From: Coriobacteriales bacterium
Lineage (GTDB): Bacteria; Actinomycetota; Coriobacteriia; Coriobacteriales; UBA8131
Direction of reading: 5' to 3'
NCBI GenBank assembly: GCA_031267175.1
Contig: JAIRZP010000229.1
Location: forward strand, 1 to 12,940
Length of the DNA stretch: 12,940 bases
The translations under genes were made by a program, and so were the position numbers. The notes under the pieces are model-generated. The model had not been told where the DNA came from and made no database searches. It saw only the letters and a list, made by a program, of their open reading frames with translations. Below, in pieces: positions 6,216 through 12,940 of the stretch. Numbering within the stretch: the stretch's first letter is position 1; every line of letters begins with the position of its first letter.

Positions 6216-6375
6216 GGAACTGTAAGAAAATAATTTGTACGTATCCTGCGGCCAGATTGCCTCAGCTCTACGTTGGCAACAGGCGGCATTACCACAAGTA
6301 GTGCCACCTGTTGCCGCCTTGATCTGAAGCAATCTGTTCCACAGGCTATCGTACAATTTATTCTCTTACAGTTCC
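6216..6375. mobile_element. Fold-back MITE-like element, 160 bp, flanked by TAA
   Basis: The whole interval is one imperfect palindrome. The left end, GGAACTGTAAGA (6216-6227), is matched exactly by its inverse complement at the right end (6364-6375). The arms stay roughly 80% complementary inward, through TTGTACG and CAGATTGC, to GGCAACAGG near the centre (about 6295). There is no room for a transposase and no sensible frame. TAA lies immediately outside both ends (6213-6215 and 6376-6378), as expected for a 3-bp target duplication; a TNA target is typical of some IS5-family groups. I call it a non-autonomous miniature element. The parent IS is not in the window. A purely structural intergenic repeat is the alternative. 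Confidence 0.65.
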
Positions 6376-6416
6376 TAACGAAATCGCGCTTTCTCAAAAA
6401 ATCTCAAGAAATTTTC

Positions 6417-6448
6417 AATTCTCGCCCTTCTAATATATAATTCTCGCC
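6417..6448 (+). repeat. Paired 10-bp direct repeats upstream of the surface-protein promoter
   Basis: AATTCTCGCC occurs at 6417-6426 and 6439-6448, 22 bp apart start to start (two helical turns), ending immediately before the -35 position of the promoter. This geometry is typical of a dimeric activator contacting RNA polymerase. Between them, TATAAT at 6436-6441 could serve as a second -10. Confidence 0.5.
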
Positions 6449-6477
6449 TCACCAAAATATTTTTCATGGTATATAAT
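6449..6477 (+). promoter_or_regulatory. Promoter of the giant surface-protein gene
   Basis: A perfect -10 hexamer, TATAAT (6472-6477), is preceded at exactly 17 nt by a poor -35, TCACCA (6449-6454, 3 of 6 matches). A strong -10 with a weak -35 next to direct repeats suggests activator-dependent transcription. The predicted start near 6484 gives a 5' UTR of about 70 nt. Confidence 0.5.
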
Positions 6478-6501
6478 ATCCTCAAACAAGGTTCAAAATG
6501 C

Positions 6502-6542
6502 CTGTCTGTCTGTGTGTGGCTAAAGGCCAAGAAAGAAAGAGG
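6502..6542 (+). promoter_or_regulatory. CTGT tract and RBS in the 5' UTR of the surface-protein gene
   Basis: Three CTGT units run from 6502 to 6513 and continue as GTGTG to 6518, a short simple-sequence tract in the untranslated leader. The ribosome binding sequence AAAGAGG (6536-6542) lies 11 nt before the ATG at 6554, slightly longer than ideal. Confidence 0.45.
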
Positions 6543-6553
6543 ATGGTGGTAGT

Positions 6554-9500
6554 ATGAGTACGTACGTAAAGCCAGGTGGAAACGTCTCTTTGAAACAACA
6601 CGGGACTTTCCATGAAAGGTCGGGCAGGGGGGTCCACAAAAAGCAGGGGAGGCCTCTGGCAAAAAGAATAGTCGCTCTCGTCTGTGCGTTTACCCTGGCC
6701 TTTTCCACACTTATCCCTTCGACAGCTGCCTTTGCCATTGACCCGGATGGCCAGGATGGCACCGCAACTGAACAGTCTCAACAGTCTCTTCCCCAGGAAC
6801 AGAGCTCTGCTCCTGATGGCGTAGGAGCGCCTGAGGATGACCTATTAGCTCTTCCAGGTGAGGATGACGTTTCGATACCTCCAGGTGAAAACGAGCCACC
6901 AGTTCCCGAGACAGAGGCTCTTGCCACTCTGGCCGAGTCCGTTTCACTTCTGGCAGGGGATGTGTGGGCAGGCGACGTAGACGTCTCCTGGTACAACACC
7001 ACTGCCACATCCTTCACCATCTCCACCGCAGAGCAGCTCGCAGGGCTCGCGGCCATCACCACTGTCAAGCACGGTGAGAGCAGCGACGCGGGAAACCCTG
7101 ACTCTAACGCGACGGACGCGTTGGGCACTCCCATCAAGCTCGATAACTTTGTGGGTAAGACCGTCAAGCTCACAGCCGATCTCGATCTCAACGGCTCAGC
7201 TGAGAACCTGTGGTATCCCATCTCCGACGTAAATATACGGACGAGTAGCAGTGGTACCTTCAACGCGGTAGGCTGGCGAGGCACTTTTGACGGTAACGGC
7301 CATGTTGTCAGCAACATGGTAGTTGACGGCGGCTCCGTCAACTACGGCGGCTACCAGGGCCTTTTTTCCGGCATTGGTGCGGGAGGTGTCATCAAGAACC
7401 TGGGCCTCGACTCGCCTCAACTCCACGGTAGGGTAGTCGGCGGTATCGCTGCGGTCAGCAGTGGTGTTACCAGCGAAGGCACTCCCGTAGAGCAGTGGCC
7501 CCTGATAACGGGCTGCTCTGTGAGTAATCCCACCATTACTGGCAACGGCTCCGGTTCGCGCCCCAGCGGCGGCATCTTTGGCGGCGAGAACAACGATGGC
7601 GGCCGGCGCACAGCCTCAGTCGTCAACTGCTACGTCGTAGGCGGCAGTGTAACCAACAACCAGGCTGCCGGTGGTGTCGCCGCCTTTACCGAAGGCTATG
7701 TTGCCGGCTGTTATAGTACGTCTCAGGTAAGCGCCTCCCAAGATTATGTAGGCGCGGTAGCTGCAGGCGTCCTCCAGAGCAGGTATACCAACAACCTCGG
7801 CCTTGCCAATTCCTGTACCAATCTGTACCGGCATGCTGCCAACGTCGCTGGTCTCACCGGGCCCACCGTTGTCACGACGGGCTTCAGCACGGCAGTCGAC
7901 CTGCGCTCCGCCGCAGCGGTTGCCACCCTCGGGAGTGCCTATGTCGTGGCCCCGGACAACACGGTCAATAATGGTTATCCCATCCTGTTCTGGCAGGCAG
8001 ATCTCAGCGGGGGAGCCGTGCCTCCAGAAACCTCTATCGAAAGCGCGACGCTCTCACAGCCCGCAGACCAGCTCTTTACCGGCTCTCCTCTAGAGCCAGC
8101 CGTTACGGTGACCCTTCCCGACACGACATTGGTCAAGGGCCGCGACTATCTGCTCCTCTATGAGAACAACACCGCTGTTGGCACGGCAAGCATCACTGCC
8201 AAGGGCTTCGGTCGGTATACGGGCCAGAGCACGGTAACTTTCAATATCACACAGCTTGACCTGGGAGATGCGAGCATCGCCCCGGTTGGCCCCCTGTGGT
8301 TCTATGGCGAGCCGGTCACTCCCGCGCTCACGGTCAAAGATACATGGGGTAATACGCTTACCGCAGACGTCGACTATGTGGTGAGCTATGAGGACAACGA
8401 CGGAGCCGGCGAGGCCACTGCCACTATCAGCCCCGTGGAGGGCAGCGTCAGCACCATAGGGAGCAACAGCGTCGATTTCATCCTCGTTGCGGCCTCAAGC
8501 TCGCTTACGGGTACCGGCGTCGAGGCAGACCCCTACCTGCTGGGCACAAAGGGCGACATCCAGTTTCTCTCGCACGCGCTGGACTCTAACCTGGCACCTG
8601 CCGAGGGAAGCGCGGCCTATAGCACCGCCTTCTATCAGGTCACCGCCAACATCGACGCCACGGCCGCAGACGCAGATGACCTCGCGGCAGACCCCATCGG
8701 CCAGAACTGGTCTGAGCTGGTAGGCACGGCCACCGTCTACCACCGCAGCTACTTTGCCGGCACCTTTGACGGCAACGGCAAGACCATCACGGTGGATATC
8801 AAACGCGATGAGCGCAACATCAGCGCTGCCCGCGGCCTGTTTGGCTATGTAGGCATCTATAGTACGGGTAATGCCTCAGCGGCAGTTCCCGTTGTCATCA
8901 AGAACCTGACGGTTGCTGGCACGGGATGGGGTTTCACCTACGGCGGCATCGTCGGGCAGGCTACGTATGCGAAACTCGTTATGGAGAATTGTGTCAATAC
9001 CTCAGACATCATCTCCAGCTCAACCAGTAACAACGGACAGCCCTATACCTCTACCGCCGGTGGACTTATCGGGAGTCTTTCCTCGCATGCCTACCTCACG
9101 TTGGAGGATTCTTCCAACACAGGAGAGCTGCAGTACTATAGCTACGGCGGAGGATTGATCGGAAGCTCCAGTGTGTATGCCGCAGAGCCCGATCTGACGA
9201 TTACTGACTGCTTTAATACCGGCGATCTTGTCGTGAGTTCTCCCTATGGCTCCGGCTCCGGCGGTCTCATTGGATATCTCAATGTGGGGATGCCCGTCAA
9301 CATCCAGCGATCCTTCAACACTGGAGACATCAACGGTGGCACTGACGCGGATCAAAACCTGTTATCTGCCGGTGGGCCCGTTGGCGGCCTCATCGGCGTT
9401 GCCTATCCCGACAATGTCTATGAAAAGCCAAGCCCGGTTCTTCTGATAGATGCCTGCTACAATGCTGGCAGCCTTTATGGCAGGGGCTACGTTGGCGGCA

Positions 9501-12500
9501 TCGTCGGGGACAACGGTAGCGGTTTTAACTTCTCTGTAGGCAATGTGTATAACACCGGAGATCTGCGGGGCACCGGTGCTGCCGAGAACTTCGTCGGCGG
9601 CGTGGTGGGACGTTTCTTTCTGCATGTTGAGAACTGGCCATACGAGTGGTGGGAGGATATCGAAGACTTGCCGGTACACTATGCCAGCAGCCTTGCGGGC
9701 TATACGAGCGGCGCCATCCTGCTTGACAACGCACCGGTAGAGCGTGCCTACGTTGATCCCGTCGTCGGGTATATCCAGTGGCCTTCTCCCGTGACCCTGG
9801 ATCTCAACGTCTCGTATATAGAGGACAACATCAGTGCGTGGGACGAGGAAGGCCAGAGCTATGACGTCATCGCGGCAAAGCGCTTTGTTGCTACCAACTC
9901 CCTCTACAATGTCACAGACATCTCTCCTGAGTTGGCCGACGCATCCGCGCTCAAGGCAGCCACAGCCACGCTGGGAGCCTCGTTCAAAGACGATGATTCC
10001 TCACCCATCAATAGCGGCTTCCCGATACTCTATTGGCAGGGAAGCGCTGGCACGACAAGCCCTTCACTCATCGACCTGGAGACTGCCTCTGCAGCAACAG
10101 ATGCTATACCCAACCAGACCTATACCGGTAGGCCCCTGGCCCCGGCCGTCACGGTCAAGATAAGCGGCACGCCGCTGGTTGCGGGTGCGGACTACTTCAT
10201 CTCTGCTACGGAGAACAACATCGGAGTCGGTACCGCCAAGCTCACCATCCAGGGCAAAGGTATGTACACCGGCACGATCGAGGCGAGCTTCAACATCGTG
10301 GCAAACGTCGTGAGCACCGTCACCATAGCGGACATCCCCGATCAGTGGACCTACGCAGGTGAAGGCGACGTACCGGCGCAGCCCACGCTCTCGGTTGTCA
10401 ACAGCGCCGGCTTGCGTATGACCCTCAACACCGACTATACCGTTGCATATGCCAACAATACTGTCACCGGTACCGCTACGGCAACCATTACGGGCTTGGG
10501 CAGTTACACCGGCACGGCAAGCAAGACCTTTTACGTTACGGCGGCCGCCACCGAGCTTGATGGCGCGGGCACGACAGACGACCCGTACCTCATCGACGAC
10601 GAATATGACCTGCAGCTCATGGCCCACCGTGTCTTCCGGCAGGCGGGAGCCTATCCGTACGCAGCCTATCAGCTCACCACCGATATCGATGCCACGGGCG
10701 TAGCGGCAAGCCATAAGCCTGCCGTCGATACCATAGGGGCCGTTCCAGGGAGTCCCTCATCCACCTCCATCCTGTTCCAGGGCAGCTTTGATGGAGACGG
10801 ATATACCATCACCGTGGAGCGCGCGCTCTTTGGCTACGTGGCTAACGTGGAGATTGCCAACTTGACCCTGGAGGGAACGATTACCGCAAACAACACCGAC
10901 TACGCTTCGTTTGTCCGCAAGGTGCAGCAGGGCACTATATCCATGACAAACTGCATCAACAAAGTCGATGTGACGGTAACAAACAGCAATAACCTCGGTG
11001 GCCTGGTAGGTAATATCAACTCCTATACCAGCCCCTACTACTGCGACACCGCCACTTTTGTGGACTGTGTCAACAGGGGCGCACTCTCCGGTTACGGCTA
11101 CGTTGGCGGCATCGTCGGCTATTCGCGGGCCAGAAACCTCAGCTTTACCCGGTGTAGCAATGAAGGCGCCCTCAGTCTTGCCGCATCAAACGCATACGGT
11201 GGCGGCATGGTTGCCAACGCGGGCGGTTCCGCCGCCACAAACCTCTCCACGCTCACCGTCAATTCCTGCTATAACACCGGTGCTGTCAACGGTGCCTATT
11301 ACCTCGGTGGCCTAGCTGGATATCTTACTAATCTGTCCACGGCTACGATAAGCAACACGTTCAACCGGGGTGCTGTCACTCCTTCCAGCACTTCCACCAC
11401 GGTTCCCTATAGCGCGGGCGGCATCATCGGTGTCGTCTACGGCGGTGTCCAGACTGTCAAGCTGAGCAATGTCTACAACACGGGCGCGGTTACCGGTGGC
11501 GCCGTAACCAAGGGCCTCTTCATTGGCTGTCAGTACGACACAACCGGACAGGTCAGCATCACCAACAGCTACTATCAAAGCGACCTGACCGAACCGGTTA
11601 TCGGCGCCAATCGCGGCGAGGAGATAAACGGCACCGCCGAGAGCCGTACCGCCACGCAGTTCAAGGCAACCAACGCCAGTGGTGTGGCCGCCTCTCTCGG
11701 TCTGGCCTTTGCTGCGGACTTTGCCGGTGTGGCTGCTGTTAACGCGGGCTACCCCATCCTCGCACAGCAGAAGATTGACATCTCAGGCGGCATCATAGCT
11801 AACATCAAGTCTCAGGCCTACACCGGCGCCGAGCTGACGCCTGCGCTCAACGTGCTGGCTCCCAATTCCATTACCCCGCTCAGGGCCGGCACCGACTATA
11901 ACGTGGTCTATGCCAACAACGTGGGGCGTGGCAAAGCCACGGTAACCGTCTATGGGCGCGGTGCCTACCAGGGCACGCTCTCTGCGAGCTTCTCCATCGT
12001 ACAGGCAGACCTCTCTCAGACAACCCTGGCTGAGATACCTTCACAGACCCCAACGGGCAGCGCGCTCACCCCTGAGCTCACCATCACCAATGCCGCTGGA
12101 AACGTGCTGGTGGCAGGTGTTGACTACACGGCGTTCTATGAGAGCAACATCGCCATCGGCACCGCCAACGTAGCTGTGTACGGCCTGGGCAACTATACTG
12201 GTACCCTTACCGGAAGCTTCAGCATCGCTCCGGCAGCCCTGCCCCTGACAGAGGCCCAGATAACCCTGCCCGCTTCCTACTTCTACACCGGCTCTGCTAT
12301 TTCTGCCATGCCTACGAGTGTGGTATTGGACGGAACACTACTTACTCCCCTGGCAGACTACACCTTGTCCTACTCCTATAACCAGGGCACTGCCGATGTC
12401 CCCGACTGGCACGCTACCGCAACGGTTAACGCTAAGGGCAGCTATATGGTCACGGTCACCGGTGTCGGCAACTACATCGGCACTGCCTCCAAAGACTTTA

Positions 12501-12940
12501 TCGTCAAGCCCTTCCTCACCGTGTATAAGAGTGTGGATGGTGCCTCGCGTGAGTTCGTAAAGGAGTATACTCAGGCTCAGTTTGCTGCGGTCAAGGATCT
12601 ACAGCTGTCAACCGACCCGGTCTCTGCCCTCTACTACGGCACGTCCTGGTCAGTCTCCACTGCCAAGGAGTACGTCGAACTCTCACAGCTCATGCAGGAC
12701 GCGGGTCTTGCAAGCTACTATAACGACGCGGCCAGTGTGAGCTATGGGGATGCAGGCTACACGCGCACCCTCAACTACAGTGTGCTTGAGGGCGGCAACT
12801 TCTACCCCGCTACCACGGCTACGGCAGAGAACCTTGCCGGTGCCTATCCGGTCAAGGCAGTGCTCTCGCTTTCAGACTTCTCTACCGCTATCTACGGAGT
12901 AAGCGCTTCTGCCACAGCACTGGATGCTGAGACCTATAAC
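6554..12940 (+). CDS. Giant secreted modular surface protein with GLUG-type and MBG/YDG-like repeats (C-terminus beyond window)
   Basis: The frame is open from the first in-frame ATG (a TAA precedes it at 6521) to the right edge: 2129 codons with no stop. A 38-residue basic n-region precedes a hydrophobic core (39-54) and a likely cleavage after AFA (61). An acidic Pro/Glu/Asp linker covers about 62-140. Then three beta-solenoid-like blocks alternate with beta-sandwich repeats. Block 1 is about 145-481, block 2 about 648-1162 and block 3 about 1333-1739. Each has an FxGTFDGNG or FQGSFDGDG turn and many GLUG-like GGIVG/GGLIG and CYNTG units, and each ends in NxGYPILxWQ or a close variant. MBG/YDG-like repeats follow in groups of 2, 2 and 3. 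Residues from about 1987 on form an unrecognised domain. An adhesin or cell-wall protein is likely; its anchor (sortase motif or similar) lies beyond the window. Confidence 0.85.
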   Translation, partial: MSTYVKPGGNVSLKQHGTFHERSGRGVHKKQGRPLAKRIVALVCAFTLAFSTLIPSTAAFAIDPDGQDGTATEQSQQSLPQEQSSAPDGVGAPEDDLLALPGEDDVSIPPGENEPPVPETEALATLAESVSLLAGDVWAGDVDVSWYNTTATSFTISTAEQLAGLAAITTVKHGESSDAGNPDSNATDALGTPIKLDNFVGKTVKLTADLDLNGSAENLWYPISDVNIRTSSSGTFNAVGWRGTFDGNGHVVSNMVVDGGSVNYGGYQGLFSGIGAGGVIKNLGLDSPQLHGRVVGGIAAVSSGVTSEGTPVEQWPLITGCSVSNPTITGNGSGSRPSGGIFGGENNDGGRRTASVVNCYVVGGSVTNNQAAGGVAAFTEGYVAGCYSTSQVSASQDYVGAVAAGVLQSRYTNNLGLANSCTNLYRHAANVAGLTGPTVVTTGFSTAVDLRSAAAVATLGSAYVVAPDNTVNNGYPILFWQADLSGGAVPPETSIESATLSQPADQLFTGSPLEPAVTVTLPDTTLVKGRDYLLLYENNTAVGTASITAKGFGRYTGQSTVTFNITQLDLGDASIAPVGPLWFYGEPVTPALTVKDTWGNTLTADVDYVVSYEDNDGAGEATATISPVEGSVSTIGSNSVDFILVAASSSLTGTGVEADPYLLGTKGDIQFLSHALDSNLAPAEGSAAYSTAFYQVTANIDATAADADDLAADPIGQNWSELVGTATVYHRSYFAGTFDGNGKTITVDIKRDERNISAARGLFGYVGIYSTGNASAAVPVVIKNLTVAGTGWGFTYGGIVGQATYAKLVMENCVNTSDIISSSTSNNGQPYTSTAGGLIGSLSSHAYLTLEDSSNTGELQYYSYGGGLIGSSSVYAAEPDLTITDCFNTGDLVVSSPYGSGSGGLIGYLNVGMPVNIQRSFNTGDINGGTDADQNLLSAGGPVGGLIGVAYPDNVYEKPSPVLLIDACYNAGSLYGRGYVGGIVGDNGSGFNFSVGNVYNTGDLRGTGAAENFVGGVVGRFFLHVENWPYEWWEDIEDLPVHYASSLAGYTSGAILLDNAPVERAYVDPVVGYIQWPSPVTLDLNVSYIEDNISAWDEEGQSYDVIAAKRFVATNSLYNVTDISPELADASALKAATATLGASFKDDDSSPINSGFPILYWQGSAGTTSPSLIDLETASAATDAIPNQTYTGRPLAPAVTVKISGTPLVAGADYFISATENNIGVGTAKLTIQGKGMYTGTIEASFNIVANVVSTVTIADIPDQWTYAGEGDVPAQPTLSVVNSAGLRMTLNTDYTVAYANNTVTGTATATITGLGSYTGTASKTFYVTAAATELDGAGTTDDPYLIDDEYDLQLMAHRVFRQAGAYPYAAYQLTTDIDATGVAASHKPAVDTIGAVPGSPSSTSILFQGSFDGDGYTITVERALFGYVANVEIANLTLEGTITANNTDYASFVRKVQQGTISMTNCINKVDVTVTNSNNLGGLVGNINSYTSPYYCDTATFVDCVNRGALSGYGYVGGIVGYSRARNLSFTRCSNEGALSLAASNAYGGGMVANAGGSAATNLSTLTVNSCYNTGAVNGAYYLGGLAGYLTNLSTATISNTFNRGAVTPSSTSTTVPYSAGGIIGVVYGGVQTVKLSNVYNTGAVTGGAVTKGLFIGCQYDTTGQVSITNSYYQSDLTEPVIGANRGEEINGTAESRTATQFKATNASGVAASLGLAFAADFAGVAAVNAGYPILAQQKIDISGGIIANIKSQAYTGAELTPALNVLAPNSITPLRAGTDYNVVYANNVGRGKATVTVYGRGAYQGTLSASFSIVQADLSQTTLAEIPSQTPTGSALTPELTITNAAGNVLVAGVDYTAFYESNIAIGTANVAVYGLGNYTGTLTGSFSIAPAALPLTEAQITLPASYFYTGSAISAMPTSVVLDGTLLTPLADYTLSYSYNQGTADVPDWHATATVNAKGSYMVTVTGVGNYIGTASKDFIVKPFLTVYKSVDGASREFVKEYTQAQFAAVKDLQLSTDPVSALYYGTSWSVSTAKEYVELSQLMQDAGLASYYNDAASVSYGDAGYTRTLNYSVLEGGNFYPATTATAENLAGAYPVKAVLSLSDFSTAIYGVSASATALDAETYN
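8042..8491 (+). repeat. MBG/YDG-like repeat pair 1
   Basis: Two consecutive beta-sandwich-like units of about 73 and 77 residues. The first shows the pattern seen in all copies: FTGSPLEPAVTV, then GRDYLLLYENN, GTASITAKG and YTG ending in FNI. The second is more diverged (FYGEPVTPALTV, VDYVVSYEDND). Confidence 0.7.
9485..9507 (+). repeat. 23-bp exact repeat within the surface-protein gene, copy 1
   Basis: This stretch, encoding part of GYVGGIVG, is identical over 23 bp to 11096-11118 in another GLUG-like unit of the same gene and in the same frame. Such identity between diverged modules suggests recent conversion or strong constraint on both protein and codons. Confidence 0.75.
10064..10550 (+). 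repeat. MBG/YDG-like repeat pair 2
   Basis: Two units: YTGRPLAPAVTV with GADYFISATENN and GMYTG, then QPTLSVVN with NTDYTVAYANN and GSYTG. They separate solenoid blocks 2 and 3. Spacing and motif order match the first pair, consistent with module duplication. Confidence 0.7.
11096..11118 (+). repeat. 23-bp exact repeat within the surface-protein gene, copy 2
   Basis: Second copy of the 9485-9507 sequence, in frame, encoding the same GYVGGIVG turn in solenoid block 3. The two copies are 1611 bp apart, a multiple of three, so recombination between them would delete 537 codons without a frameshift. Confidence 0.75.
11771..12512 (+). repeat. MBG/YDG-like repeat triplet 3
   Basis: Three units: YTGAELTPAL with GTDYNVVYANN, PTGSALTPEL with GVDYTAFYESN, and YTGSAISAMP with LADYTLSYSYN. 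The third carries an extra insert (DVPDWHATATVNAKGSYMV) before its closing GNYIGTASKDFIV strand, so it is longer than the others. Confidence 0.7.
12513..12940 (+). other. Unrecognised C-terminal domain of the surface protein (partial)
   Basis: About 143 residues follow the last MBG-like unit, starting LTVYKSVDGASREFVKEYT. They are rich in Tyr and Ser and have a mixed alpha/beta feel (YYGTSWSV, KEYVELSQLMQDAGL, VSYGDAGYTRTLNYSV), unlike the repeats before them. I do not recognise the family, and it is cut by the window end. It may be the functional ligand-binding domain carried by the repeat stalk. Confidence 0.5.

Noticed and set aside
6216..6375. Treating the fold-back element as a second terminator or an attachment site
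   Set aside because: It has no T-tract after either arm and lacks integrase or tRNA context; outer exact ends with flanking TAA fit a miniature transposable element better.
6482..7010. Several overlapping minus-strand frames across the surface-protein start
   Set aside because: They overlap each other and the signal peptide region, with compositions rich in Arg, Ser and Pro typical of antisense frames.
10064..10714. 216-codon minus-strand open frame within the giant gene
   Set aside because: Antisense shadow of repetitive coding sequence; no family motif, RBS or promoter is seen.

Overview
The window is a GC-rich (visibly near 58-60%) bacterial chromosomal segment. It carries one truncated gene on the minus strand at the left edge and five genes on the plus strand, the last of which runs off the right edge. 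Dense gene spacing, a lipoprotein with a classical lipobox, a Zn-ribbon/FHA protein and a giant secreted protein built from GLUG-type and MBG/YDG-like repeats suggest a Gram-positive organism. A gut or oral member of the Coriobacteriia (Actinomycetota) is my best guess. That is inference from protein style, not from a marker gene.

Layout. (1) 1-263, minus: the N-terminal part of an Abi_2/AbiF-like abortive-infection protein. (2) 264-523: a leader that is unusually rich in inverted repeats. It contains a compact hairpin RNA candidate just upstream of the abi start, with its own putative promoter. The loop of this hairpin is perfectly complementary to the abi Shine-Dalgarno sequence. A degenerate second copy of the RNA's loop and 3' arm lies in the opposite orientation. 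(3) 524-3935, plus: a three-gene cluster of a VTC-type polyphosphate polymerase domain protein, a DUF4956 membrane protein (ATGA overlap with the first gene) and a Cthe_2159-type beta-helix lipoprotein. (4) 4063-6149, plus: a Zn-ribbon/FHA protein and a class I acyl-CoA synthetase (AMP-binding) joined by a TGATG overlap and closed by a perfect 38-bp palindromic terminator. (5) 6205-6553: a 404-bp gene-free interval overall (6150-6553), holding the terminator, a 160-bp fold-back MITE-like element flanked by TAA, paired 10-bp direct repeats, a promoter and a 5' UTR. (6) 6554-12940, plus: at least 2129 codons of a secreted modular surface protein with no stop in the window.

How the parts relate. 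The VTC/DUF4956/Cthe_2159 trio is a recurrent bacterial cluster. A membrane component, a probable cytosolic polyphosphate-forming domain and an extracellular Ca-binding beta-helix lipoprotein suggest a cell-envelope function. The FHA/acyl-CoA synthetase pair hints at phosphothreonine-linked control of fatty-acid activation, but the sequence shows only co-translation. The giant protein looks like an adhesin or cell-wall protein under its own, probably activator-dependent, promoter. The most unusual structure in the window is the Abi leader RNA with SD complementarity.
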